Source: Myrica gale
Lineage: Eukaryota > Streptophyta > Magnoliopsida > Fagales > Myricaceae
DNA length: 64,000 bases
Assembly: GCA_963930655.1 (NCBI GenBank)
Contig: OZ005608.1
Coordinates: forward strand, 17,757,271-17,821,270
Direction: 5' to 3'
Positions 23,401-34,559 of the stretch are shown here, piece after piece. Position 1 is the stretch's first letter, and the number at the start of each line of letters is the position of its first letter. The notes below the pieces were generated by a model that was given only the letters and a program-made list of their open reading frames with translations, made no database searches and was not told the origin of the DNA. A program made the position numbers and the translations under genes.

Positions 23401-26400
23401 AAGAAACACCGGAATTGTCTGACGACAAAATAACATTAATCCTGAACGTGTCTTCTGGCTAGGCTGAGATTGGCCACTATCCCATACACATGCTTTTTTA
23501 CCTTAGCCAAGGCTAGAAGGCAAGAATAAATTTCCTACGCAAAGACACTCAAACTAGTGATAATACAGTACAAGGACACATTCAAGGGCGCAAGAGTACT
23601 TCGCAATACTCAACAACAGCTATGTATCATACATATTCAGTTATAGAATAAAGAGTGAGTTGAAGTCCAAATAATCTACCTCTCCACTTCAGCACCTAGA
23701 GAGGCATTATGTAAGACACAAAAATCAGCATAGCATCATAAAAACGAAAGACATGCAAATCTTAGAAAATTTGACACTAAATTCAGGACAGAAGAGCCTA
23801 GCTGTTAAAAAGAAACACTGGAATTTGTCTGACGACAAAATAACATTAATCCCGACCGTGTTTTCTGGCTAGGCTGAGATTGGCCACTATCCCATACACA
23901 CGCTTTTTTACCTTAGCCAAGGCTAGAAGGCTGGAATAAATTTCCTACTCAAAGACACTCAAACTAGTGATAATACAGTACAAGGACACCTCCACTATTT
24001 GCTCATGCACCCAAATGCAGTAATTTGTTAAGATCCATTAGAGCTCCACAACTTAAAACCCATAATTAGGTCATAAAACTTATCTGTATCCTACTGTAAT
24101 GAAGCAAGCTCTGATTTAGAAGCTAGGAAACCACCCACTCACTCTTAGAAATCTAAGAATTAAGGTATCTCGATAAAAGTTACCTCCGTGGGGAGACTGA
24201 TCGTGAACGTGAGTTAGCTGGCCTGCGAATAGGAGAGCGACTACGTCTCCGACCAATAGGAGATCTTCTAGGAGGACTACGAGCTCGTCTTGGAGGTGTA
24301 CTGAACAAAATCAGATGTTATCAAAATACAAGAAAATAAATATATAACAACGATGTATATGTGCATTATGATTGTAGGAATAAAACTCTACAGAACTCAA
24401 TGCCTAAGAAAAGCCCAGAGGGAGGGGAATATTATTGATAGTCAACTGCAATTCATAGTGAGCTGCCCGTATTTTCCCGTAACTTAAAAAATAAATAAAA
24501 CCCTAACCCTAAGCTCAAATTAAAAGAGTTCTCCAGGGCATAATGACTAAAAATAATTAGTTGACAAAACATCATCTACAAGAAACCAAAAATGTTCGTG
24601 TACTTCTTCACATTCTTCTGAGAAAGGGTTGACACCTCTGTTGGTGTGCATGCAGGTATCAGATATGAAGGCATGGACAAGCATCTACAAAGCAATTATT
24701 ATCAGGAAAGCACCCTCAATATGAAAAACTAAGTTCCATATGACCTGGCCCATCTTTGGAATCTACACATCTTACTATCTTACAAAAACAGATATATTTA
24801 GGTCAGAAAAGCTATATCTAAAAGATGACAAATGTATTTTTGTCCGTACACTCTTTCTAGGTCTTTACTAGGGCTGTCCAAAAAAACCCGCCGGACCGGC
24901 CAACCCGGACTGAAACCGGACTGGTTTTGGCCAATCCGGACCGAACCGGACCGGTTTTGGCCAACCCAAACCGAAACTGGGTTACTCCGGTCTGGTTCCG
25001 GATTACCCATATGGAAAACCGGAACTAGACCGGAGTGTACCACTCCAAACTGGTAAAACAAAACCCAAAAAAAGCCTAGAAAAAGTAAAAATGCTAAGAG
25101 GCCCAAAATGGCATGGCCCAAACCGTCCAACCCGGACCGGTGAAACCGGGGACCGGACCGGACCGATTCTATTAGAATGACCTGTCCGGTCCGGTATGAG
25201 GGCTATTTGTAGATAACGGTTTGGCCGGCCGGACTGGACCGAACCAGCCATTGGACAGCCCTAGTCTTTACCTACCCTTCCATCGATCTATATACATGTT
25301 TTTCAATGTTTCCAAAAAGTATTGAACTTCAGGTGCTCTCCACTTCCCCAGAAAACAGTTGGAACTCCTGGCAACTGAAACATCTCTTTTAATAGAACAT
25401 TTAGCACTGCTCAACATCATTTACATTAAATTCATGTAGGCTTATGGTTTAAATGGAATCCCCTTCACCCGTAAACAAGAAGTGGAGGTGACATAATGGA
25501 TCAGATTCCAAATTGGAGTGAGATGTGTTTTAGTGCCTGGCAGAAGAAATCACCCATTACCAAAATATCCATCATGATAAATCAGCAAGGTAATACATGG
25601 ATTGGACTACACAGCAACATACACTTAATTTCTACTACTATTGCCTGAAGAATGGTATGAGCTTGGGTTTGGTTGTCAATCTTTCTCGTCTTTATTTTTT
25701 ATAGTTTAGTGTAATTAGCAATTCACTAGCATCAAGAGAAAATCAATGCTAATGTCAAGATGGAGGTACAAAATAAACTCCCGGCCTGTAAATTACAAGA
25801 AAAAGAGTTCTATCAATTTTAACAGATATCATTATCTTATTTTCATTATGTAACCTGTGCAAGCACTGCTATCACTCAAAAAATACTTTGAACAAAATTT
25901 ATAAGCACGATTACCGGCGCCTTGGAGGCAGTGGAGAACGTCTACGAACAGGACTGCCACGCATCCTTCTGGGAGAGGTCATATCCAGATGGTATCAGTT
26001 GAATGCTATCAAATTCAATGAAGAAATTAAACCAGCAAAGTAGTAATTTGTAGTGAGCCTTGGAGGGGACCTATTGCGCCTTGGTGGAGATGGGGAACGA
26101 CCTCTTCCGGGAGATGTAGGCCTTCTCCTTGGAGGTGTATCACCACGACGATACGGAGACTCTACTCGACGACGAACAGGAGAATCCCCACGACGACGGA
26201 TAGGAGAATCTGCACGACGTCTAGAGGATCCACCCCTTCGAGCAACAGGAGATCTTCTTCGGGGTGAGACAACAGACTTCCGAGGGGGAGAAGCTAACAT
26301 TATCACAGAAAGCACAATTAGAAAACAAAGCCAAAATAATGTGTCATGCACCACTCAATGAACCTAGTGCAAGGGGCATACCTTCTCTCTGTCGCTTGGG

Positions 26401-29400
26401 TCCATCCTTCTCACCATCAGCACTCATGACATCAGTTTTAGGAACATCTCTCTTTGAAGCATTGGCAATGGCTTTTATGGGTGGTGACACCTTCTGTCGT
26501 GGAGGTAATGTGAACCTTGCTTGGACAACATTACCATCAATTTGGGCCTGCATTTAGTCAATTGAAAAAATCAGTTTCCACAACAATTCCTATTATCACA
26601 ACACAACATTGCCATAACACCTACACCATCCATGTATAATTGTGCCTTTTCAGCATCCACTCTTGTCTTGAACTCCACATATCCATATCCTTTCGGGAGG
26701 TTGACCTTCAAACATGAAACGAGCTAAATTACTCTAAGAGCAAAAAAAAGCCTCAAAACCATAATGGGACATCTACAATAAACTTACAATGCGATCCATT
26801 GCCAGTTCGACATTTACCACTTCACCAAAGTTGTCTACGGCACACGAAAACACATGTCAGCAGTTTCAAAATCACCGTTTAAAATGTCAACAAATGAATA
26901 CCATCTTAATAGAGTCCTTAACTTAACGATGATAGATAAAAGGGGTCCCTTACATAAATTACTCATCCATGCATGGCAGAAAAAGCCCATTGCCTTCAGA
27001 TGATCAACAGCCAAATTAATACTCTTTTTTACCACATAGAAGAGTCAAGACTGGGCTCCCTAACGAAATGTATACCAGATCACCAGTTAAGTATTAGCCA
27101 AGTACTTTTACAAATATTTGTTAATAAGTTACTAGGTTTACATAAGTTGAGTGCTAGCTACTTAGAAGAAAAATGCCCTGCCAGGAAGCACATGATGGAA
27201 AGGAAAGACAGCTCTTTCTTAGCTAGCAGCTGGTTTGTCTAAAGAAGCTCATGCCCCATCATGTTTTCGCAAAAAGAGAGTGAATACTTCACTTTCCTAT
27301 GTATCTCGCCACTGCTCTGTTGGTAGTGACTGAATGTCTAAGTTCAGTCTGTTTTAAGTTTTACTCGAATAACCCTTCCCCTCCTCTTTTCCTCTCTTCC
27401 TATATAATCTTCTCTTTCCATCCACTTACATTCTTGTTAAAATTGCTCAGCATCCTGATCCATTTCTAGTACCTTAAGTGATTTCCAACACAGTCAGGTT
27501 AGTTGCCCTTGATATACCCACCCTAAGCTGCTATTCCTTTTTTCTAAATCTGCCTTACTTGATTCTCACCACCCCAGCAAGACAGCTATAACACACGTGT
27601 GAATAAAATCCATTAATCATTGAAACTGAAAACAAATGTCCTATACAGACATTACTCACACACAAATTACAGCTTTAGTTTTAGATAACAACGATGGGAT
27701 CTGAAAAATAATGTTGAATCCAAACTTTTTAAAGCACACAACTATTGTAGCAAAACACACACCAGATACATGGGAACAAAATCCCAAGCTCCACAGGTCG
27801 CAAATCCTGGAAAGAATCCATTTCTTCTACAAATAATTTTGAATAAAACCCTATGTCAAAGACAATAAAGCTGTTCAAGACACGACAAGACAAGCTTCCA
27901 TCAACTAATAAAATTGGACTACTATGCCATTGAGAACTGCAATGCCTTCTCCATGCCATAGCTGACCAACTTGGTCTTAAAACTACCGTTCTCGACAAAA
28001 TTGTAAGCTGTGATTGGCTTCGTTTTGAAAACATTTTGTGTGTTTGTTTTGTTGGAGGTAGTGTAGATTCTCTTGGGTTTGGTGAAAAGTTTGTTAAAAG
28101 TTGTCGGGGTTTGTAAAAAAGTATTGGAATTGATGAAAAAGTGATTATAGAACATTTTTTAATTTTTTTTGAGAATTAGCCAAACATAGCCGTAATTTTT
28201 CATTGTCAAGATAAATGGCTGCCGAAAAGCCTTATGCAAAATTATCTTTTCATCCTTATCGAGCAACACTTCTTTCAGAAGGCCACCGAGAACCAATCCG
28301 AACCGAACCTTGTACTTATGTGAGTTTAATACCACTCTGAAACCAATTATGATATTATTCTAATTCCACGATAACTTCCCAAAGCCAGGATATATATATT
28401 GACTAAAATGACAATAAAAAGAAGATCGAGTGTTATTGAAGTAAACATTTTAATGTGAAGGCTAAAACTCAGCAATCGATGATGATGCCTTTGATTGTCC
28501 TGTTAAAGCTACAGCAGGCATAGCGGTCTCAGGACTAAAAACATTTAAAGGAAAGGGCAATGTATTTTTTTTCTTCTCTTTTTTTTAAGGGGGTGGGGAT
28601 GGGGCAGTTGAGGGTCTGGCAGACGATATTCCATTACCCCCTGCCTGAAATTATTTTCAGTCTATAATATAGCTATAGGTACACATATATAGCTGCTAAA
28701 CTACCACAAGGTTGGAAATCGTAAAACATTTAAAATAGGTATTCAACTTACTGAATATTTCTTTCAAATGGCCTTCATTCACATTCCGGCTGAGTTTATC
28801 GATGTGAAGAACAAGCGACTCTCGAATAGGAGAAGCCTTCCTGAAATTAATATGCATATATCAACACATGCACAAATTATGCAAGTAGCATTTTTTCTTT
28901 TCGTTTTTGGGCAGGGGAAAGTAACAATGGGACTTTAAAGGGCATGACTTTGAGGATCTTGACCTGGTGACAAGATTCTATGCAAAAAACCATAACATAC
29001 AAAAACGAAATAAAAAATGTTTAATTTGTACCTCTATAGAGCTAGGGAGTTCAAGTGGGGCATGGCCAAAATAAACAAAGAATGGGACAAAAACATAGGG
29101 CACATAGATATAAATACTATCAAAGAATACTAAAATGGGATTCAGTGAGATGAGATGCTGGTACACAATTAAATTCCAGGATAACAATGATCAAGACGTT
29201 TATATAATATTTCAAATTGAAGAGTGTCTTTCCACAGCCGAGCATGCAATAGAATTGTAGGTTAGAGCAAATTTCATCATAGAAAATAAAGAGACGGACA
29301 CAACCCCGTACAAGAACATCTTTACATTTGTTCAAAAATCATGTCATAATGCAGCTTACTTGTACTTTCTATCACGGGGACAAGCTGAAGTAACGAGCCT

Positions 29401-30991
29401 CCCACTATGGGGATGCTTGTCGCGTCAATTGAGATAATTTGGGGGCTAACGTGGTATCCGCCTGAAGGAACTCCCAGTTTAGGTAAATACATAATGTATT
29501 CATCGACTGGAGAAGAAATACCAAGTCATCCCATATCAAATTTAGAACTCTGATTCCGCAGAATAAATATTCCCTTTTTCATCAAGTTTGCAAAAGAGTT
29601 AAATTATTTATATTAAAATGCTGGGAAGATTAGGCTCAAAAAGTAAGCTATTTTCCAAAAAAAGAGTAGCAACTTTTTCCTCTAAGATGAGGTATATGCT
29701 TTGAGTGCAGATTCCTATTTTGAACCAAATTTCATCACACCAATAATATGGTCACATTCCACATATTGTCCTTTTACCTACATATTATGTCGGATTTCAG
29801 TCTCATTTACTTAAAAAGTATACAACAAATCTATGCCTTTTTTCCTGTGATAACCTGAAAAGCTAGAATGCATACCCCAATCAAATGGAAGTACGATTCC
29901 CAACTTATACTCAGAAAGTGCATACCCATTTCAAAATTCAAACTGAATATTAAATTAATCAAACTAAAAAGTTCAGAAAAAATTTCACCTTCGTGGTGGA
30001 GATATTCTTTTAGACGGTGGCGGTGGAGACCGACCTTGCCTAGCTACTTCCGTAGGACTGAAGATCATTTGCAAAATGAAAGAACCAAATAAACAAAATG
30101 CGTGTGGCTTATTATTTAGATAAACAAAGCTTTCTAGAGCAATAAGTGTTGCAAGTTTATTTAGGTGCACAAGAAATATCAAGGTGTTGCCAATGAATAG
30201 GGAAGTAAATGATGGTCATAATATCAAAACTATCGTTATTCCGTTAAATTGCAGGCAAAACCTATCTAAAGTTCAATCCAATATCCGCTCTCACTAATTG
30301 ACCGCTCACTTTTTAAACTTTGAAGTTATTGTTATGCCACATCATCCCAAACCCGCTTCCCACAATTACTTGATTTTATCCCAAAAATCATTTAAACTTA
30401 CAGTGTCTGCCCTCAAGAGTTTAAATATTCAACTCTCACACAAAAAAATATACTCTTCATATGCCTGTTCAAACATGTCCTCAGCAGTCAAAAAGAGTGC
30501 AATAACCACTGTCCCTTGAATAAACGAAGAAATGGATGCAAATAATGACCAAATAACCAAACCGTCTCAGTATTCGAAGACGAAACAAGTTTCTAGAATT
30601 TTCTTTATAAAAAACAAAAAGAAGATGCACCCTAGCCTCCATTCTGTTCTTTAGTTAACAGCAAACACTGTGAAAGCTAAACTCACTAGTTGCAAAAATT
30701 GTCCATCCAAGAAAAAAAAAATGTAGATCAAAAGCAGAAGAGTAATGGAGGAAATGACCTTTTCTTCGACGGAGGGGGGCTCGGGCTGCGAGAACCGACG
30801 CTCTTTGACGGCGAGGAAGACGAGGAGAAACTCCTTGAACGGGATGCGGAACGCGAGGGGGACCGAGAGACGGAGCGTGAACGAGAGCTGGAACGAGAGT
30901 CCGAGCCCGAGTAGGACCGGGAACGAGAGGACGACCCTGACAATGAACCAGACGGCGGCGACCGACGGCCTCGGCTTGGCTTCTTCGCCAT
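20433..30991 (-). CDS. SR45: Serine/arginine-rich splicing factor SR45 (RNPS1-like)
   Basis: A nuclear RNA-binding splicing regulator, the plant relative of RNPS1. Coding exons in transcript order are 30,759-30,991; 29,989-30,057; 28,752-28,840; 26,788-26,834; 26,625-26,705; 26,382-26,547; 26,059-26,293; 25,915-25,968; 24,184-24,300; 23,042-23,108; 22,924-22,958; 20,433-20,502. They sum to 1,263 bases (420 aa plus TAG), phase-consistent throughout. Residues 1-105 form an RS-rich N-terminus opening MAKKPSRGRRSP. The RRM spans about 109-187, with RNP2 LVLHID (110-115) and RNP1 KGYGYVEF (151-158). A long arginine/serine/proline domain follows, rich in RRRSP and SPxRRR, ending PPRKP. Arabidopsis SR45 is of similar size (414 aa) and the same layout. 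All introns are GT-AG except the one after exon 7, which needs GC-AG. An in-frame ATG at 31,006 could add five residues; I prefer 30,991 by homology. Confidence 0.95.
20503..22923 (-). other. SR45 intron (last intron of the coding region)
   Basis: A 2.4-kb intron between the penultimate and last coding exons. It contains no recognised gene. Two diverged segments near 22,050-22,190 and 22,340-22,480 share phrases (cctaatgaggtctcaatgtg versus cctaataaaatctcaatgtg), suggesting an old internal duplication. Confidence 0.7.
23181..23988. repeat. Tandem duplication of a ~405-bp unit in an SR45 intron
   Basis: Unit 1 (23,181-23,585) and unit 2 (23,586 to about 23,988) are directly adjacent and nearly identical; both run from gggcgcaa.agtact to tacagtacaaggacac. 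It lies wholly inside the intron between the exons at 24,184-24,300 and 23,042-23,108, so it does not alter the protein. The high identity implies a recent event. Confidence 0.9.
24861..25271. mobile_element. hAT-type MITE in an SR45 intron, with 8-bp TSD
   Basis: The element occupies 24,869-25,263 (395 bp). Perfect 8-bp target duplications gtctttac lie at 24,861-24,868 and 25,264-25,271. Terminal inverted repeats begin TAGGGCTGTCCAA and end TTGGACAGCCCTA. The 8-bp duplication and the TAGGG terminus are the signature of the hAT superfamily. The interior is packed with aaccgga/ccggaccgg words on both strands and has no transposase, so it is non-autonomous. The intron spans 24,301-25,914. Confidence 0.92.
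26835..28751 (-). other. SR45 intron 3, with a MITE near its 5' end
   Basis: A 1.9-kb intron that splits the RRM coding sequence between the IF and NNFGEV residues. No gene lies inside it. A MITE occupies about 28,008-28,192. Confidence 0.75.
28008..28192 (-). mobile_element. Small MITE (family M), copy in SR45 intron
   Basis: The reverse complement is colinear with 52,651-52,855: ggctatgtttg at one end, then tttttcatcaattccaatac, aagagaatctacactac, and a terminus in catag-like or degenerate sequence. It is about 185-205 bp with no coding capacity. The CTATGTTTGG-like ends recall hAT-type MITEs, but target duplications are not clear. Confidence 0.7.
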
Positions 30992-31545
30992 GGCTATGGC
31001 CCCCAAAAAGCTAGAGCGAAAGCTTGAGAACGAGACCCCAGATAAACCCTGGAGTTAGAATGAGGAAATAGCTAGGGCTGGCGTTTGGTGTTTATGTCCT
31101 TGCGTGCTGTACCCTCCGTTTTGGGTTTAAAAAAATGGCATATTAAAATATGTGACCCGTAGCCAACCGGAGTAAAATTCGGCTGTGGCCGTAGCGAACC
31201 TACGGTTTTTGCGTAGGGGTTAAATAATGATATTATTAAAAAAAAAGTATGTATTTCCCCATTGTTATATATTTTAAAAAAATTAGATGTTTTTAAAACG
31301 TAAAATTGTATATGAATAACTGTTCTTATGGTAAATTGTGAAAACCCAATTTGAGAAAGATCACACTTATAGAAACTCTGTTCGAATTCGACAAAATTGG
31401 TATCATGCAAGATATATTGGTAAAAAAAACTTGGGTAAAAATAGGATTTTTTAGAACAAAGTTCCAACCAGGAGGTAATATCTGGATTGCTGTCTGGTAA
31501 GGGTCAACAATGGTATGATAGGGATCTTCGAAAAATGCAACATGT
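30992..31545 (-). promoter_or_regulatory. SR45 5' flank (5' UTR and presumptive promoter)
   Basis: The minus strand immediately upstream of the SR45 start is pyrimidine-rich and of higher GC than the surroundings (30,992 to about 31,090), consistent with a plant 5' UTR. Beyond about 31,100 it becomes AT-rich. I could not identify a convincing TATA box or transcription start. An LTR remnant begins about 550 bp upstream of the start codon, so the intact promoter is probably compact. Confidence 0.45.
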
Positions 31546-32500
31546 CGTATGTAGGGGGTGAATTGAGTTTATAAAAAATTTAGCCCCTTTTTGATAAAGA
31601 AATAATGACCAAATAGTAATAAATGATAGCAATAAGTACAAGAGTAGGGAAGAGAGATAACACCGCGATTTTTAAGTGGTTTGGTCAAGACTTGCCTACG
31701 TTTACCTCCAAGGCTATTGTCTTCCTTGAGATTCTCTGCTATAATCCAAAAGTATCTACAACTTAGCTTCCGGGTGTTACGTGGTCGTTACAAGAGTTTT
31801 CCTGAGCTCACTCTTCAACTTGTCACAAATTTCAAAGCCCATGAGATTTCTTCAATTCTCACGGGTAGGCCCAAGTGTTTCCCACACTTGAAGGGTTTTC
31901 AAAGTTTAATTAATGATATGAATGAATAAACCAATAGCTCTCAAAACCAAATCAGCAAAACAAAACTCAATAAATGGCTACAAGACAAAATCTGATGATG
32001 ATGACCGCAATGGGGGACCAGATTTGCTGGAAAACGTGCAGCATTTGTCTTTTACACTTTTCTCTCACTTTTTGAAGGCTAGGTTAACAATGATGATGTA
32101 GAGAGGCAGAAGTTATGAAAATGTCCCGTTTCTCTCTCCATAAGGTTCCCTTGATAGGTTTTCAGTCTTGAGAGGGGTCCTGAGGGCCTTTTTGGAATAT
32201 TTTTAAAAATTGTGTTCCTGCAACATGTGTTGACATGTTCATAAGTATGGAACTGACTCGCAGATGCCTATGACATGTGTCAACACTTCCTTCACCATGT
32301 GTCGACACCATTTTCACATGTGTTGATATTATGCTTCCCATGTGTCGACACCATCGAAATGGTAGTCTGGCTTATGTGTTATATGTCGACACCATATTGG
32401 GAGATGACTTTTTTCAGTGCTTTTTGATATGCAATCCGTTCCATTTCAACACTAAAACTCAAACAATGAAAAATATCATAGTTTATGTGTAAGCCATGGT
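31546..32500 (-). mobile_element. Truncated SIRE/Maximus-like copia LTR (family L2)
   Basis: The reverse complement resembles the LTR at 43,870-45,696: the terminal ctcaattcaccccct phrase, the ttaagtggtttggtcaagacttgcc (leader-proximal) block, the cttccgggtgtta block, and several tgtgtcgacac palindromes near 32,300-32,400. The ends are eroded, so limits are approximate. It lies upstream of SR45, in the same orientation as that gene. Confidence 0.6.
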
Positions 32501-33850
32501 GTTTAAATTTAATATAGGACATAAATAATAAAAGAGAGATATCAATACAATGGAGTACTCTTGATTGAATAGTGAATTGACAACCATATATTCTAAAAAT
32601 ACTCCAAAACTATTTTATCATTTATCATCTTCAAAATCGAGTTAGATATCTCAAGATCAATCATGGGCTAACATTGTTGTTTCTCTTCTGCCCATGTGTT
32701 ATATATTGTATGATATGTGCTCAGATGTAGTTAAAAAATGTGGGCATATGGTATTCTATAATTGGACAGCCGCTATTTTATTGGAAAGTGGCATATGCTT
32801 TTCATTTAGGACAACCACTACTTTATTGACTTGTACTGGAATATATTGTCCATTTTGTGGTTGAAATATAATGTCCACTAGTTTTGTATTTTGTAGTTGA
32901 AATATAATGTCCATATAAGAAGATGATGAGAACCATTTTGTGGAATTTATGTTGCAACATAATGTCCATTTTTTTTGTGTCTACTCATCTGTGCAATATA
33001 AGCAGGGTTCAAAAAATGACACGTAATACTGAAGGAAATATGCACAACTAGTAATTCATTGATCAAGAAGAAAGTACACATCCTTACAATAATATGCATC
33101 CTTATCATAATACACATCCTTAATATAATACAATACAACTATAAAGATATCTTTTGTTAATCACCACTTTTGGATATATTTTGTTTATTGGTTCTTTAGG
33201 AAAGTGAAAGAAAATTGCTTACCCCCTCCTCGTTCTTTCCTCTCATATACCCTTTCTCCTCCTTCCTGGGCCTGGGGTTTGCTAGGCCCTTCCACTTCCC
33301 ATAATCCAGGCCCTTACGTCCCAAGACCTCATCTGTCTCATCTAATCTTTTACCAGGCGTCGGCTCTATCAGACTTGTCCCCCTTCGGTTGGACTGAGTC
33401 GACCTGTTCTTTATCCTTCTCTTTTACCTTTTGAACCGCCAGTTAGTGACCGTAATCATGATTTATGTGGGCTTCTATATCCTATAAAGCTTTTGCGGCA
33501 AGCCTTTTATGAACCTCTATCACGGGAAGACACATGTAACGCTAGTTTGGCAGGCCTAGGCTTGACTATATTTGGGCTTCCGCTTATGGGCTTTTGTAGG
33601 AAGAAAAAATCTCTTCCCATTAGTTGCTCCTATTCTGTTGGGTGATTTGTAGAGGCCAAAAGAATATTTTAATACTGAAAATAATACGAGTTGATCTTTC
33701 TGGCAGCTTAACCATCACTTCAATGTCTTTTCTCTATTAAACCACCTGTTGCACTCGTCCTCATAAATTTTCCATAAAAAACCTTGTCTACTTCTTTGGC
33801 TTACGAGCTATTCTCATCCATCACTCACATTCTTCTATCGGCTTACTCTC
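32501..33850. other. No recognisable gene; short-period repeats
   Basis: AT-rich DNA. Near 32,790-32,970 the phrase gaaatataatgtccat recurs three or more times, and near 33,070-33,130 a ~20-bp unit containing acacatcctta recurs. No coding family was recognised. Confidence 0.45.
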
Positions 33851-34534
33851 ATGCCTCATTTAGTGATCGGAAGAAAAAGGAAGAGGACACAATTGACGCT
33901 CCCTTCCTTTTTTGACCTTCCATTTGAAATACTAACGGATATTTTCTCCTTGGTGGTGAAAGAAGGTGGCGTGGAAGATTACTTAAGACTGGTGAAGATT
34001 GATCATAGGTGTCGAGGTATTGCTAGATCACCTCCGATACTCCAAAACATCAAGTTTGAAGAGCTTCCTCTTCATGAAGACCGGAGCTAGCCGGTGGAGG
34101 ACTTCATCACAACCCTATTGAGGAGTCAGAATCTTGATTCTCTCTATTTGGAAGGAGTGGAGCGAGCATTCGAGCTCGATACTGACTATCCTGTAGGAGA
34201 AAAGATGATCATTTGAGCCGGTCAGCTCCAATGCCCTCGTGCCATTTACATAGAATGCATGCTACATATGTTTAAGGACGAGATAGATTATCTGGTGTGG
34301 GAGAAATTAAACGCTCTGAAGCGGCAGTTAGGTCCCTATGACATGCAGTGGGAGCGGACGGGCACCATCAAAATATTCTGCGAGGTCTGGGGTGACTCCC
34401 CTTATAGAAGGAGGCAAGCCCCTGTCTGTGTCAAGGGCTGCATGTCTCCTCCACCAATTTTCCCAGCTGTGTGGTTTCTAATTCCCGCTTTTCGCCCTGA
34501 TGTCTTCGATGCATCCCTCTGCTTGCCTTGCTAG
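33851..34534 (+). pseudogene. F-box-like protein pseudogene
   Basis: From an ATG at 33,851 the frame encodes a basic start (IGRKRKRTQ), then an F-box-like segment beginning LPFEILTDIFSLVVKE and continuing with YLRLVKIDHRCRGIARSP. F-box proteins are substrate receptors of SCF ubiquitin ligases. The same frame is interrupted by TAG at 34,088-34,090 and TGA near 34,214. It then stays open to 34,534, with a plausible continuation (LYLEGVERAFEL, QCPRAIYIECMLHMFKDE). With two stops it is best called a broken gene or processed relic. The family assignment rests on the N-terminal segment only. It abuts the long-LTR copy that starts near 34,560. Confidence 0.5.
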
Positions 34535-34559
34535 GCCACTAGGGAACTTTAATTCTTCC

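Noticed and set aside
24798..25251. ORFs on both strands in the intronic hAT MITE
   Set aside because: The repeats of ccgg-containing words keep all frames open. The element has MITE ends and an 8-bp target duplication and no protein family match.
26053..26361. A plus-strand ORF of 102 codons opposite SR45 exon 7
   Set aside because: The opposite strand encodes the RS domain with correct phases. Arginine-rich codons on one strand force open frames on the other.
30690..31014. Plus-strand ORFs rich in E/R opposite SR45 exon 1
   Set aside because: They are antisense of the RS repeats of the SR45 N-terminus.
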